DNA from: Flammeovirga pacifica
GTDB lineage: Bacteria; Bacteroidota; Bacteroidia; Cytophagales; Flammeovirgaceae
Length of the DNA stretch: 55,947 bases
Direction: 5' to 3'
NCBI RefSeq assembly: GCF_000807855.2
Contig: NZ_JRYR02000001.1
Coordinates: 3,601,746 to 3,657,692 of the forward strand
Within the stretch, counting starts at the first letter, position 1. Each line of letters begins with the position of its first letter. Of this stretch, positions 36,621 through 46,081 are shown one piece after another. The notes below the pieces were generated by a model. The model made no database searches and had not been told where the DNA came from. It saw nothing but the letters and a program-made list of their open reading frames with translations. Position numbers and translations under genes: made by a program.

Positions 36621-36769
36621 TTGATATATTTTTTATGAATGTCTTTCCAAAATTAAATCAGACAATCGAAAACTAAAATAAATATGTGGAGTTATCCTTA
36701 TGACTTTCATTTTTAAAATGATCTCAATATATTTCTGTATCAATATTTAAACTACACTCGATTTCTACT

Positions 36770-37648
36770 ATGAAAAAATTAAACATCTTTCTATCTCTCC
36801 TCTTTTTGATAGGACTTTCTTTTCTCTCATTTCACCAAACATCAGAACCCAAAGAAGCAGTATTGTGTCATGCAGATATTGAATCTGCAAGAGCATTTGC
36901 AGAGTTTACCAATCAGAAGGAATTTCGTGATGCACATAGCATGTCAAGAACTTTGGATAAGACAAAGTTTAAAGGAAAACGTATTTCTTTTACTGTGGCT
37001 GATGGTGAAAATGGAGAAGCCTATTTTGTAAAATCCAAGAAGAAATCATCAAAGTATTTATTTGTATTCCATGAATGGTGGGGATTGAATGATTATGTGA
37101 GAAATGAGTCGGATAGGTATGCAAAAGATTTAAGTGATGTCAATATTATTGCATTAGACTTATATGACGGAAAAGTGGGAACGACAAGAGATGAAGCAAG
37201 TAAGTACATGAAAGCATGTGACCCTAAAAGAGCCGCTTCGATTATACAAGGAGCTTTGGCTTACATTGGTAAAGATGCTAAAGTAGCAACTGTAGGTTGG
37301 TGTTTTGGTGGTGGTTGGTCTCTACAGTCAGCACTTCAAGTAGATCAGCAAGCAGTAGGTTGTGTAATGTATTATGGTATGCCAGTAAAAGATGTGGCAA
37401 GATTGAAAGAATTAAAATGTGATGTTTTAGGCATTTTTGGAGAGAAAGATAAATGGATCAATCCAGAAGTGGCCAAAGAATTTGAACAAAACATGAAGGA
37501 GGCAGGGAAAAACCTAACAGTAAAAATGTATGGATCAGATCATGCCTTTGCTAACCCTTCATCGGATAGATATAATGAAGCAGATGCTCAAAATGCAAAT
37601 AAGGAAGCATTGGCATTTATCAAGAAATCTTTTGAGGTACAACCATAA
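36770..37648 (+). CDS. Secreted dienelactone hydrolase family protein
   Basis: A 292-aa protein with a hydrophobic N-terminal signal (about 1-22). The dienelactone hydrolase fold shows FVFHEWWGLNDYVRNESDR near 99, the Cys nucleophile elbow GWCFGG (Cys178), Asp near 227 (GEKDKWI) and His258 (SDHAFANP). The cysteine nucleophile is typical of the DLH family. An export signal on a DLH protein is common in this phylum. The substrate is unknown. Confidence 0.88.
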   Translation: MKKLNIFLSLLFLIGLSFLSFHQTSEPKEAVLCHADIESARAFAEFTNQKEFRDAHSMSRTLDKTKFKGKRISFTVADGENGEAYFVKSKKKSSKYLFVFHEWWGLNDYVRNESDRYAKDLSDVNIIALDLYDGKVGTTRDEASKYMKACDPKRAASIIQGALAYIGKDAKVATVGWCFGGGWSLQSALQVDQQAVGCVMYYGMPVKDVARLKELKCDVLGIFGEKDKWINPEVAKEFEQNMKEAGKNLTVKMYGSDHAFANPSSDRYNEADAQNANKEALAFIKKSFEVQP

Positions 37649-37712
37649 TTTAGAAGTAGTATCTCATCAGGAAATTATTATTTGATAAACACTCTACAAG
37701 CATAACTAATCG

Positions 37713-37745
37713 AAAAGCCACCTTGATTTTATTGAGGTGGCTTTT
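37713..37745 (+). terminator. Intrinsic terminator after the dienelactone hydrolase gene
   Basis: AAAAGCCACCT...AGGTGGCTTTTT stem of about 11 bp with a T-run. Confidence 0.88.
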
Positions 37746-37835
37746 TACTTAACTCATAGAGAACGCTAGATAGACCAATCAAATAGGGTTTTTGACAGTA
37801 AATGGTCCATTTGTATTAGAACAAATCTTTTTACT

Positions 37836-38399
37836 ATGAAGAACATAAAAAATGGTTTCCCAACATCATTTTCTCTCAGTTCTCTATTTATCGTATTTAT
37901 GTTTTGGAATACAATACTTTCGGCACAAACCTTAGATCAACCTTTAAAAGATAAGGGTGTATTTGGAGTTGCAGTAAGTTACGGTAATCAATTGGACAGA
38001 AATGCTTCTTTTTATGGTTGGTCGGTAGATTATAATAAACAAATAGGGAAAGGACCTTTTGCTTATGGAATAGGTGTGATGTGGGACAATGAAACAACCT
38101 TATCGAATGAAAATAGAGGAATAGAAAATACAGCTACTTTTAATTGTGCAGTTACCATAAATTATCAGATAAATTCTAAGTGGTCTATTGGAACTGGTTT
38201 AGCTAAAGGAGTGATGGATAATGATCAAATATCTCGGCAATATCAATGGACTGATGGAGATTGGAGTACTGGATTGATGGTTTGTTATCAATTTAAATTG
38301 GGGAAGCAGAACTTTAATATCAGTGGTTCATATGAATACAATATCAGTCAAAAAGAGACCAGTTTAAGCTTTGATTTAGGGTATGTTATTCCTTGGTAA
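37836..38399 (+). CDS. Small secreted/outer-membrane barrel-like protein
   Basis: A 187-aa protein with a long signal peptide (to about residue 30, ILSAQ). The mature region has barrel-like alternating strands (GVFGVAVSYGNQ, WSIGTGLAKGVM, FNISGSYEYNISQ, LSFDLGYVIPW), suggesting a small porin-like outer-membrane protein. No named family is recognised. Confidence 0.68.
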   Translation: MKNIKNGFPTSFSLSSLFIVFMFWNTILSAQTLDQPLKDKGVFGVAVSYGNQLDRNASFYGWSVDYNKQIGKGPFAYGIGVMWDNETTLSNENRGIENTATFNCAVTINYQINSKWSIGTGLAKGVMDNDQISRQYQWTDGDWSTGLMVCYQFKLGKQNFNISGSYEYNISQKETSLSFDLGYVIPW

Positions 38400-38418
38400 A
38401 AATCAATTATAATAGTAT

Positions 38419-38446
38419 TTGAAAAGGAATTTTGTACTTATATTTG
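38419..38446 (+). promoter_or_regulatory. Bacteroidota-type promoter of the DUF1349 gene
   Basis: TTG at 38419-38421, a 17-nt spacer and TATATTTG at 38439-38446, 25 nt before the start codon. Confidence 0.7.
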
Positions 38447-38471
38447 TGCTCTAAATATTAAACGATTTATT

Positions 38472-39125
38472 ATGAAAAAAATCCTTTTAATTGGATGTAT
38501 GTTATTGACATCATCTTATTTATTTGCCCAGATGAATCCGAAAACAATGCAATGGTTTAATGCTCCCGAAAAGTGGGAAGTGAAAGACAACACCTTAACA
38601 ATGCAGGTAACTGGTCAGACAGATTACTGGAGAAAAACACACTATGGTTTTACTGTAGATGATGGCCCTTTCTATTATCAAACGAGAGGTGGAGAGTTTG
38701 AAGTGAATGTGAAAATTACAGGAGCCTATAAAACTCGTTTCGACCAAATGGGTCTTATGTTTAGAATTGATGAGAAACATTGGATAAAAACGGGTATTGA
38801 ATATGTGGATGGAGTTTATAATTTCTCTGCAGTAGTAACAAATGAACATTCTAGCTGGAGTGTTGTTGCTTTAGAAGGTAAACCGAAGTCGATTTGGATT
38901 AAAGCAATTCGACGTCAGGATGCAGTAGAAATATCTTATTCATTGGATGGTAAAACTTATCAGATGAGTAATCTAGCTTATTTGCCAGATCATAAACCTT
39001 TGATGGTTGGCGTAATGGCAGCCAGTCCTGATGGAGATGGTTTCGAAGCAGTTTTTGAAGACTTTGAAATCAAACATTTAGCAGATGAGAGAAGATTACA
39101 ATGGTTAGAAAAAAATAAAGAGTAA
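38472..39125 (+). CDS. Secreted DUF1349 (concanavalin A-like) protein
   Basis: A 217-aa protein with a signal peptide (1-19, YLFAQ) and one DUF1349 jelly-roll domain (about 22-205). Family-like phrases are MQWFNAPEKWEVKDNTLTM and DQMGLMFRIDEKHWIKTGIE, followed by WIKAIRRQDAVEISYSLDG. The fold often binds or processes carbohydrate, but no catalytic residues can be assigned. It has its own promoter and a UUCG terminator. Confidence 0.85.
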   Translation: MKKILLIGCMLLTSSYLFAQMNPKTMQWFNAPEKWEVKDNTLTMQVTGQTDYWRKTHYGFTVDDGPFYYQTRGGEFEVNVKITGAYKTRFDQMGLMFRIDEKHWIKTGIEYVDGVYNFSAVVTNEHSSWSVVALEGKPKSIWIKAIRRQDAVEISYSLDGKTYQMSNLAYLPDHKPLMVGVMAASPDGDGFEAVFEDFEIKHLADERRLQWLEKNKE

Positions 39126-39130
39126 ATTAG

Positions 39131-39148
39131 AGGCACCTTCGGGTGTCT
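39131..39148 (+). terminator. Intrinsic terminator with UUCG loop
   Basis: AGGCACC-TTCG-GGTGTCT (one wobble) followed by eight T residues, just after the DUF1349 gene. It precedes the MORN-repeat gene by only about 30 nt, so that gene depends on read-through or its own start site. Confidence 0.85.
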
Positions 39149-39181
39149 TTTTTTTGTCTATGTATTTATATCAAACTATTC

Positions 39182-39970
39182 ATGACTAATAATAATAAAA
39201 TCTTCCTTCTTATTGGTGTAGCACTTGTTATTACCTCTATCAAACTTTATTTTGATTTTAATGAAGGTTTCTCATTCGGTAATCCAGAAGTAGCAGTAGC
39301 AAACACCTCAAATGATAAAGTAAAAGTAACTTATCATAAAGGCACTAAAATAAAAAAATCGGTCATCCGGTATGTCAATGGTAAAAGAGATGGAATTGCG
39401 AAGACCTTTCACAAGAATGGAAAGTTACATATGGCTATTACTTATGTAAATGGAGAAAAACATGGTGTGGCAAAACAATTTGCTAAAGATGGAACACTTT
39501 ATAAAGAGGCATTTTATGAAAACGGATATGTAACTAAAAGAAAGTTCTATCACGATAATGGTCAGGTAAAAGCTATTGAAACATACAAGAATGGTGATGT
39601 AACTACAGATCTAAAAGAATATTTAAGTACTGGAAAAGAAAAAACAAAATACCCTAAGATTCAAGTAAAATTAAATGATGATGTAAAGAGTTATGGTAAA
39701 GTGGTATTAGAGTTAACCTTGGATTTAAGACGTAAAAAAACAAAGTTTTTTATACGAAAGGATGAAACGTTACCATTAGAGACTGCAGAAGATTGGGATC
39801 AAAATTTAGTTTTCGTCAAAATGTATGAGAATAGAGGTGTATTAGAGATTCCAATACCTAAAGGTCATTATATCGATAAGGTAATTCCTATTTATGTGAA
39901 ATATTCTACTATTTATGGTAGACAAAGAGTCGATAAAATTGATTATCGTTTAAAGGCAAAAAATATGTAA
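39182..39970 (+). CDS. Membrane-anchored MORN-variant repeat protein (YwqK-like)
   Basis: A 262-aa protein from the ATG at 39182; the frame is open slightly upstream without a good start. One N-terminal membrane helix (about 5-22) anchors a run of MORN_2-type repeats (about 50-130): VNGKRDGIAKTFHKNGKL, VNGEKHGVAKQFAKDGTL, ENGYVTKRKFYHDNGQV. The C-terminal 120 residues are a beta domain of unknown type. Such repeats are annotated as YwqK-family antitoxins in databases, but no toxin partner is visible here. Confidence 0.8.
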   Translation: MTNNNKIFLLIGVALVITSIKLYFDFNEGFSFGNPEVAVANTSNDKVKVTYHKGTKIKKSVIRYVNGKRDGIAKTFHKNGKLHMAITYVNGEKHGVAKQFAKDGTLYKEAFYENGYVTKRKFYHDNGQVKAIETYKNGDVTTDLKEYLSTGKEKTKYPKIQVKLNDDVKSYGKVVLELTLDLRRKKTKFFIRKDETLPLETAEDWDQNLVFVKMYENRGVLEIPIPKGHYIDKVIPIYVKYSTIYGRQRVDKIDYRLKAKNM

Positions 39971-39998
39971 ACTCAATATTTTAATGTCAAATTAATAT

Positions 39999-40039
39999 AA
40001 ACCAAAAGGGCTTCAATTAGATTGAAGCCCTTTTGGTTT
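39999..40039. terminator. Bidirectional intrinsic terminator
   Basis: A perfect 19-bp stem (starting AAACCAAAAGGGCTTCAAT) with a 3-nt loop lies between the convergent MORN-repeat and MarC-family genes. Confidence 0.93.
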
Positions 40040-40052
40040 ATGTATTTTAAAC

Positions 40053-40694
40053 TTATTGATTCATTATAAATCGTTGAATCAATGGTCCTAATCCTGCAAA
40101 TAAAAATTCTACTGCCATTACCATAACGATAAGGCCCATTAAACGAAGCATTAACTTGTTACCTGTATCACCAAGTACTTTCATAATTGGACTTGCCCCT
40201 AATAAACTAAGGCAAGTTATTGCTAAAACAAGTGTGATAGCAACAAACAAAGCACCCATTTTAAATGGACTATCTCCTGCATTGTCCATTAAGATAATGG
40301 CATTGGCAATAGACCCTGGTCCGCAAATAATAGGAATTGCTAAGGGAGTAATGGCTACGTCTTTGGCATATTCATGAATTTCATCTTTGGTTACCTTCAC
40401 GCTACCTAATCTAGCTTGAAGCATATCGAAACCAACTAAGAAGAAGATAATACCGCCTACTACTCTAAGTGAATCGATAGAAATACCGAAAAATTTGAAT
40501 AAAGATTGTCCTGAAATTGCAAAGAAAATCAAGAAACAATACGCAATTAAAGTGGCTCTAAGAGCCGTTCTTTTTCTTTCTTTTTTCTCTAACTGATTAG
40601 TGATAGTCATGAACACCGGCATAATTCCTACCGGATTGATGAGTGTAAAGAAAGATGTAAAGGCCAAAAGGCCATAGGTGATGGCTTCTTTCAT
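40053..40694 (-). CDS. MarC family integral membrane protein
   Basis: A 213-aa protein from the ATG at 40694; upstream in-frame codons do not fit the family. It has about six transmembrane helices and the family phrases FFTLINPVGIMPVFM (about 15-29), AITPLAIPIICGPGSIANAI and LMGLIVMVMAVEFLFAGL. MarC proteins (formerly wrongly linked to antibiotic resistance) are of uncertain transport function. It lies 44 bp downstream of the saccharopine dehydrogenase-like gene and is probably cotranscribed with it. Confidence 0.93.
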   Translation of the reverse strand: MKEAITYGLLAFTSFFTLINPVGIMPVFMTITNQLEKKERKRTALRATLIAYCFLIFFAISGQSLFKFFGISIDSLRVVGGIIFFLVGFDMLQARLGSVKVTKDEIHEYAKDVAITPLAIPIICGPGSIANAIILMDNAGDSPFKMGALFVAITLVLAITCLSLLGASPIMKVLGDTGNKLMLRLMGLIVMVMAVEFLFAGLGPLIQRFIMNQ

Positions 40695-40738
40695 GAAAAA
40701 AATGGTAAATATGTGATGTCGCAAAGAAAGTAAAATGA

Positions 40739-42103
40739 TTATAAACTTGAAAGTTCCTGCGTACTCATTTTTACTTCATTTTCGACAAACTCAATACCAT
40801 GTTCTTTTAACTCTGTAAGCACAGGTTCGTAGATGTTTTTATGTACAGGAATACACGTTCCTGTCTTTGTTATTTTTCCTTGAAGAATGAGTTTTGTGGC
40901 AATCGCCAATGGAATACCTACTGTATCAGACATGGCAGTATAAGTTTGGTCCTTTCCTTTCACTACCATATGAGAGGTTCTCATAATATTCTCTTCTCCT
41001 TTTTTGTAGAAGAGTTTATGATACATTACAATCATGTCTTTATCGTCTTTCTCAAGCTTCCACTTTTCTTCTAAGATTTTTTGCAGTATTTGGGCAGGGG
41101 TGGCCGACTTTAGACCTACTTTTTTATCAGAAAATAGATCCAACCACCTGAGCTTATCCATTTCTAAATCATCTTGCGACAACTTGAGGTATTGCATCAA
41201 TTTTAATTCTACAGAATCTTGAGGGTTGTATCTTAAGAAAGAATTGATGAACTCTCTGTATGTCATATTTTCTGTATCTTCCATTACATAGCTATCATCA
41301 GTTGCTCCTAACATTACAAAACAATTCCATGCTCTACAGAAGCCGGGTCTTCTAAGAGTTCCTCTATAGACTGTAGGAACACCTTCTAACTCATATTTTT
41401 CAACGTATTTTAAAGAATCTCTATTGGCGTACCCTTCGAAGCTGCCATAACCTTCTACTTCAATTCTTTCTGTTCTTCTAAATAGTTTATGATAAGGGAT
41501 GTATTTGTACTTGCCATTGTGAAGAAATCGAACGGCTCCCCCTTGTCCTGCGATAACTACATTTCTTGGGTTCCATGTGAATTTATAATTCCAAGGGTTG
41601 TTGTCTGATTCTGGAGCGATTAAACCACCGGTAAACGATTCGAAACCTTCGATTTTATTTCCATTGTCTTTTACCTCTTCAATCATTTTCATGGCAGACA
41701 TGTGGTCGATACCCGGATCAAGTCCAATTTCATTTAATAAGATGATGCCTTTATCTTTTGCTTGTTGATCTAAAGCTTGCATTTCATCTGTGATATAAGA
41801 AGCGGTGGTCATCGGTATTCCATATTCGACAGCAATTTTAGCTACTTCTATATGGAACCTAGCCGGAAGCATAGAAACAATAATATCTGCCTGTGGAATA
41901 TAAGTTTGTTGGTGTGATTCATTATTGATATCAAATTGAAAGGCAGAAGCTACAGACAGATAATCTTTAATTTTCTCTTCGGCCAAACTAAGTTGATAGT
42001 CGCCTAATAAGATCTTCCAATTCTCCTTATTGGCGAGTTCACATAAGTAATGAATTAGTGAGGAAGCAGAACGACCTGCTCCTAAGATAAGTATAGTTTT
42101 CAT
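40739..42103 (-). CDS. Saccharopine dehydrogenase family protein
   Basis: A 454-aa NAD(P)-dependent oxidoreductase from the ATG at 42103; the frame is open further up, but MKTILILGAGRSASSLIHYL matches the family start. The nucleotide-binding GAGRSAS loop lies at 8-14. The catalytic/C-terminal domain contains NEIGLDPGIDHMSAMKM near 138 and GLIAPESDNNPWNYKFTWNP near 177. It resembles the yeast Lys9-type saccharopine reductase more than the small bacterial members. Whether it acts in lysine or polyamine metabolism is not decided by the sequence. It diverges from thrA. Confidence 0.85.
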   Translation of the reverse strand: MKTILILGAGRSASSLIHYLCELANKENWKILLGDYQLSLAEEKIKDYLSVASAFQFDINNESHQQTYIPQADIIVSMLPARFHIEVAKIAVEYGIPMTTASYITDEMQALDQQAKDKGIILLNEIGLDPGIDHMSAMKMIEEVKDNGNKIEGFESFTGGLIAPESDNNPWNYKFTWNPRNVVIAGQGGAVRFLHNGKYKYIPYHKLFRRTERIEVEGYGSFEGYANRDSLKYVEKYELEGVPTVYRGTLRRPGFCRAWNCFVMLGATDDSYVMEDTENMTYREFINSFLRYNPQDSVELKLMQYLKLSQDDLEMDKLRWLDLFSDKKVGLKSATPAQILQKILEEKWKLEKDDKDMIVMYHKLFYKKGEENIMRTSHMVVKGKDQTYTAMSDTVGIPLAIATKLILQGKITKTGTCIPVHKNIYEPVLTELKEHGIEFVENEVKMSTQELSSL

Positions 42104-42274
42104 TGTGTTTATTGGTGTTGTGTATGTGTTGTTAGTACAATTAAACAAAGAATTTTTGAATAGTGAAATTTGATTCACTAATTCGATAAGAGAATATCAA
42201 AAGATTAAATCTTGTCAAAAACAAGGCTTAGTTGTGAGAGTTTACTCTATAGTTCTTTCATTTTTAATAAATTC

Positions 42275-42306
42275 TTGGTGATTCAGTAATATTATTACTA
42301 CTTTTA
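42275..42306 (+). promoter_or_regulatory. Promoter candidate for thrA
   Basis: TTG at 42275-42277, a 21-nt spacer and TACTTTTA (one mismatch to TAnnTTTG) at 42299-42306. No leader peptide rich in Thr or Ile and no attenuator hairpin were found between here and the start codon. Confidence 0.5.
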
Positions 42307-42369
42307 TAACTTATATCGCTAATTATTGCGAATTGTTTATTTTTTAAGGACTAGCGAACAGGAACAAGG

Positions 42370-44832
42370 ATGAAAGTACTCAAGTTTGGAGGAACGTCAG
42401 TTGGAAGTGCGAAAAATATCCAACAAGTAGCCAGTATCCTTTCCGATTATCAACAAAACGGACAAAGGGTTGCCGTAGTCGTATCGGCAATGAGTGGCAT
42501 CACAAATAAGCTAATAGAAGTAGGTGAAAGAGCCGCTTCTGGAGATGAAACCTATAAGTCATTATTAAAAGACATTGAGTCTACCCACTTGACCTGTATT
42601 CGCGAGTTGATTGAGGTAAGGAGACAAAGTAAAACTATCGCTTTTGTGAAGCTTTTACTTAATGATCTTGAGGATATCTTAAGAGGTATTTTTCTTTTGA
42701 AGGAATTATCACTTCGCTCATTAGATATTCTACAAAGTTTTGGCGAGCGTTTATCGTCTTTCATTATTGCAGAATACCTTACTCAAATTGGGGTAGAAGC
42801 AGAGCAATTGGATGCACGTAAAGTAGTGCGTACTAATGCTGTATTTGGTGGAGCAAAAGTTGATTTTGTGACTACGAATTCTGCTATTACTAAGCATTTT
42901 GGAGAAACAGACAAAATGCAAATTGTCACAGGTTTTGTGGCTTCATCTGAAAGTGGAGAAACAACTACTTTAGGTCGTGGAGGATCAGATTATTCTGCTG
43001 CGATTTTTGGTGCTGCTTTGAATGTAAAAGAAATTGAAATTTGGACAGACGTAGACGGGGTAATGACTACTGACCCTCGTGTTGTACCAACTGCTTTTTC
43101 TTTACAACAACTTTCTTACGAAGAAGCAATGGAGATGTCTCACTTTGGCGCTAAAGTGATTTACCCTCCAACATTGCAGCCTGCAATTAAAAAGAATATT
43201 CCATTAAGAATTAGAAATACATTCAATCCTTCTTTCCCAGGTACATTGGTAACAAGTACATCAGGACAGGAAGATTGGCCAGTTAAAGGAATTTCTTCTA
43301 TCAAAGATATTTCTTTAATTACTTTATCAGGTAGTGGTTTGATTGGTGTTCCAGGTGTATCGTCAAGATTATTTGGAGCATTAGCAAGAGGTGGAGTGTC
43401 TATGATCTTGATTACTCAAGCATCATCAGAACATACAATTACATTTGCTGTAGCTCCAACAGACTCTATTACCAGTAAGAAAATCATCGAAGAGGAATTC
43501 TTTAATGAAATGGCTTCTGGTAAAGTGAACCCGGTAGAGGTAGAAGATAACTTATCTATCTTGGCTATTATCGGTGAGAACATGAAAGAACGCCCAGGTG
43601 TAGCAGCTAAGCTGTTTAGTGCATTGGGTAAAAATGGTGTTAGTATTGCTGCAATTGCACAGGGATCATCAGAATTGAATGTATCTGTTGTTATTGAGAA
43701 AAAGCACCTTCATAAATCATTAAATGCCCTTCACGAAATTTTCTTCTTGTCTGATATGGCAGAGTTGAATGTTTTCATGTTAGGCTTAGGTTTAATTGGT
43801 GGCACACTATTGAATCAGATGAGAGATCAAGCAGAGTACTTACTTACAGAACGTAACTTACGTCTGAATGTAGTTGGTGCTGCTAACTCTAAGAAGATGG
43901 TCTTTAGTGATAAAGGTTTTGATATCTCTTTAGAAAAAGATGCTATCCTTGCAGACGGTGAAGAATCGAATGCAGCCTTGTTCGTGGAGAAAATGATCGA
44001 AATGAACTTGCCAAACTCTGTATTTGTAGATTGTACTCCAGGAGAAAGTGCTGTAAAGCTTTATGAGAAAATCTTATTGAGTTCAATCTCTATTACTACA
44101 CCAAACAAAATCGCCAACTCTAGTAGCCTTGATTATTACTTAAAATGTCAGGCAGCGGCAAAACGTAGAGGAGTAAAATTCTTGTACGAAACAAACGTTG
44201 GTGCAGGTCTACCTGTTATTGGTCCACTTCAAGATTTAAGAAGATCTGGAGATAAGATCATTAAAATCGAAGGTATCTTATCGGGTACATTATCTTACTT
44301 GTTCAATACATTTGCTGCGGGAATGAAATTCTCAGAGTTAGTGAAACAAGCAAAAGAGATGGGGTATACTGAACCAGATCCTCGTGATGATTTAGGTGGA
44401 GTTGATGTTGCTCGTAAGATCTTGATTTTAGCAAGAGAAGCGGGGTATCATTTAGAACCATCTGATGTAACAGTAGACCCAATTCTTCCTCAGGCATGTT
44501 TAGACGCGCCAACTGTTGATGATTTCTTTGTAGAATTAGAAAACGCCAATGGTCTTTTTGAGAAGAAGAGAGCAGAAGCTGAGTTGGATGGAAAAGCCCT
44601 AAGAATAGTGGCTACTCTAGACGAAGAAGGAAAAGCAACTGTTGCTTTAGAAGCAGTAGATAGTGCACATCCTTTCTATGGTTTAGTAGGATCAGACAAC
44701 ATGGTAGTTTTCAAATCTCGTCGTTATTTCAACGAGCCACTTGTAATTAGAGGCCCTGGCGCTGGTGCAGAGGTAACTGCTGCAGGAGTGTTTGCCGAAA
44801 TCATTACAATTGGAAACTTCTTAATTAACTAG
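42370..44832 (+). CDS. thrA: Bifunctional aspartate kinase/homoserine dehydrogenase
   Basis: An 820-aa fusion enzyme catalysing the first and third steps from aspartate to threonine/methionine. The aspartokinase domain (about 1-290) starts MKVLKFGGTSVGSA and has TLGRGGSDYSA near 205. Two ACT-type regulatory segments follow (about 310-455). The homoserine dehydrogenase domain (about 465-820) has the NAD(P) loop MLGLGLIGGTLL near 469 and GILSGTLSYLFNTF near 637. Feedback inhibition by threonine is typical for the family. A ribosome-binding-like AGGAACAAGG precedes the start. thrB follows after 151 bp. Confidence 0.97.
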   Translation: MKVLKFGGTSVGSAKNIQQVASILSDYQQNGQRVAVVVSAMSGITNKLIEVGERAASGDETYKSLLKDIESTHLTCIRELIEVRRQSKTIAFVKLLLNDLEDILRGIFLLKELSLRSLDILQSFGERLSSFIIAEYLTQIGVEAEQLDARKVVRTNAVFGGAKVDFVTTNSAITKHFGETDKMQIVTGFVASSESGETTTLGRGGSDYSAAIFGAALNVKEIEIWTDVDGVMTTDPRVVPTAFSLQQLSYEEAMEMSHFGAKVIYPPTLQPAIKKNIPLRIRNTFNPSFPGTLVTSTSGQEDWPVKGISSIKDISLITLSGSGLIGVPGVSSRLFGALARGGVSMILITQASSEHTITFAVAPTDSITSKKIIEEEFFNEMASGKVNPVEVEDNLSILAIIGENMKERPGVAAKLFSALGKNGVSIAAIAQGSSELNVSVVIEKKHLHKSLNALHEIFFLSDMAELNVFMLGLGLIGGTLLNQMRDQAEYLLTERNLRLNVVGAANSKKMVFSDKGFDISLEKDAILADGEESNAALFVEKMIEMNLPNSVFVDCTPGESAVKLYEKILLSSISITTPNKIANSSSLDYYLKCQAAAKRRGVKFLYETNVGAGLPVIGPLQDLRRSGDKIIKIEGILSGTLSYLFNTFAAGMKFSELVKQAKEMGYTEPDPRDDLGGVDVARKILILAREAGYHLEPSDVTVDPILPQACLDAPTVDDFFVELENANGLFEKKRAEAELDGKALRIVATLDEEGKATVALEAVDSAHPFYGLVGSDNMVVFKSRRYFNEPLVIRGPGAGAEVTAAGVFAEIITIGNFLIN

Positions 44833-44914
44833 AAAATAGGTAAGAGGTAATCGATAATAGGTAGTAGTTTTCTATTTCTAATTATCAAAAAAAATTACTT
44901 CTTATGTTTATAAA

Positions 44915-44942
44915 GTGGGGACGAGGCTATGCTTCGTCCTCA
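44915..44942 (+). promoter_or_regulatory. Hairpin between thrA and thrB
   Basis: GGACGAGGC and GCTTCGTCC form a 9-bp stem with a 3-nt loop and one wobble pair. Flanking AAAGTG/CACTTT could extend it over the gap. No U-tract follows, so it is not a normal terminator. It may be a processing or mRNA-stability element. Confidence 0.5.
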
Positions 44943-44983
44943 TTATGTTATAAAATAATTACTCACTTTGGACGAATAACGTC

Positions 44984-45916
44984 ATGAAAGAAGTAAAAGC
45001 ATTTGCCCCAGCTACAGTTGCCAACGTAGCATGTGGTTTTGATATCCTCGGCTTTGCAGTCGATAGCCCAGGCGATGAAATCGAAATGAAATTAGTCGAT
45101 AAACCGGGTATAGTTATTAAAGACATTACAGGAGATGAAGGACGTTTGTCAAAAAATCCTCGTGATAATACAGCTACAGTTTCAGTATATCAGTTTTTAG
45201 AAAAAATTGGAGCTGAGAAAGCAGGTATTGAAGTAACACTTCATAAAAAAATGCCTTTTGGTAGTGGCTTAGGTTCTTCTTCTGCAAGTACAGTAGCAGG
45301 TGCTTTTGCCGTCAATGCTCTTTTTGATAACCCATTAAGTATGGAAGAATTACTTCCGTTTGCTATGGAAGGAGAAAGAGTAGCTTGTGGTGCAGCCCAT
45401 GCTGATAACGTTGCTCCTGCATTGTATGGAGGTTTCGTTTTAGTAAGAAGCTATGATCCTTTGGATGTAGTTCGATTAAATGTACCTGAAGAGTTATGTT
45501 GTGCAGTAGTTCACCCACATATCGAAGTATCTACAAAAGATGCAAGAAACATTCTAAGAGGAGAGATACCTTTAGTTGATGCGGTTAGACAATGGGGTAA
45601 TGTTGGAGGTTTGATTGCAGGTTTAGAGCAAGAAAACTATGATCTAATCGGTAGATCACTTCAAGATGTTATTGTAGAACCTATTCGTTCTATGTTGATT
45701 CCTGGTTTTGATGAAGTAAAAAGAGCTGCTATATATGCTGGATCTATGGGTACAGCAATTTCTGGTTCTGGTCCATCAATCTTCTCTTTATGTAAAGGGA
45801 TGGAAAAAGCAGAAAGAATAGCCAATGCGAAAGTAGAAGCATTTAAAGCTATTGGAATTGATAGTGATAAATTTGTTTCAAAAGTGAATAAAGAAGGACC
45901 GAAGATTATTTATTAA
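44984..45916 (+). CDS. thrB: Homoserine kinase
   Basis: A 310-aa GHMP-family kinase that phosphorylates homoserine for threonine synthesis. The ATP-binding GHMP motif PFGSGLGSSSASTVAGAFAV lies at about residues 91-110, and the C-terminal glycine-rich GSMGTAISGSGPSIFSL segment near 252 completes the active site. It begins EVKAFAPATVANVACGFDILG, as in the family (split: EVKAFAPATVANV, ACGFDILG). A terminator follows it directly, and no thrC is present downstream. Confidence 0.97.
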   Translation: MKEVKAFAPATVANVACGFDILGFAVDSPGDEIEMKLVDKPGIVIKDITGDEGRLSKNPRDNTATVSVYQFLEKIGAEKAGIEVTLHKKMPFGSGLGSSSASTVAGAFAVNALFDNPLSMEELLPFAMEGERVACGAAHADNVAPALYGGFVLVRSYDPLDVVRLNVPEELCCAVVHPHIEVSTKDARNILRGEIPLVDAVRQWGNVGGLIAGLEQENYDLIGRSLQDVIVEPIRSMLIPGFDEVKRAAIYAGSMGTAISGSGPSIFSLCKGMEKAERIANAKVEAFKAIGIDSDKFVSKVNKEGPKIIY

Positions 45917-45933
45917 TCAGCACTTCTTAAATC

Positions 45934-45974
45934 AAAAACACCCTAGTAATTCTCTTAATTACTAGGGTGTTTTT
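45934..45974 (+). terminator. Intrinsic terminator after thrB
   Basis: An 18-bp stem (starting AAAAACACCCTAGTAATT) with a 5-nt loop and a T-run. Confidence 0.94.
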
Positions 45975-46081
45975 TTTACTCATTATTTAAAGGTTAAAAT
46001 AAATTAAAACCCAAACCTAAATCATTGTTTAACCGTTTGGTTAAATATGAAAATTATTAATTAATCTACAATCTTATTATC

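Noticed and set aside
39182-39970. YwqK-type antitoxin annotation for the MORN-repeat protein
   Set aside because: No toxin gene is adjacent and the protein has a membrane anchor; the repeat similarity alone does not support a toxin-antitoxin pair.
42179-42369. Threonine/isoleucine leader-peptide attenuator before thrA
   Set aside because: No small ORF rich in Thr or Ile codons and no terminator hairpin were found.
44833-44914. AT-rich run between thrA and thrB similar to the stretch at 95-145
   Set aside because: Similarity is only low-complexity TTACC/TAGGTAAT-like wording; not enough to call a repeat family.
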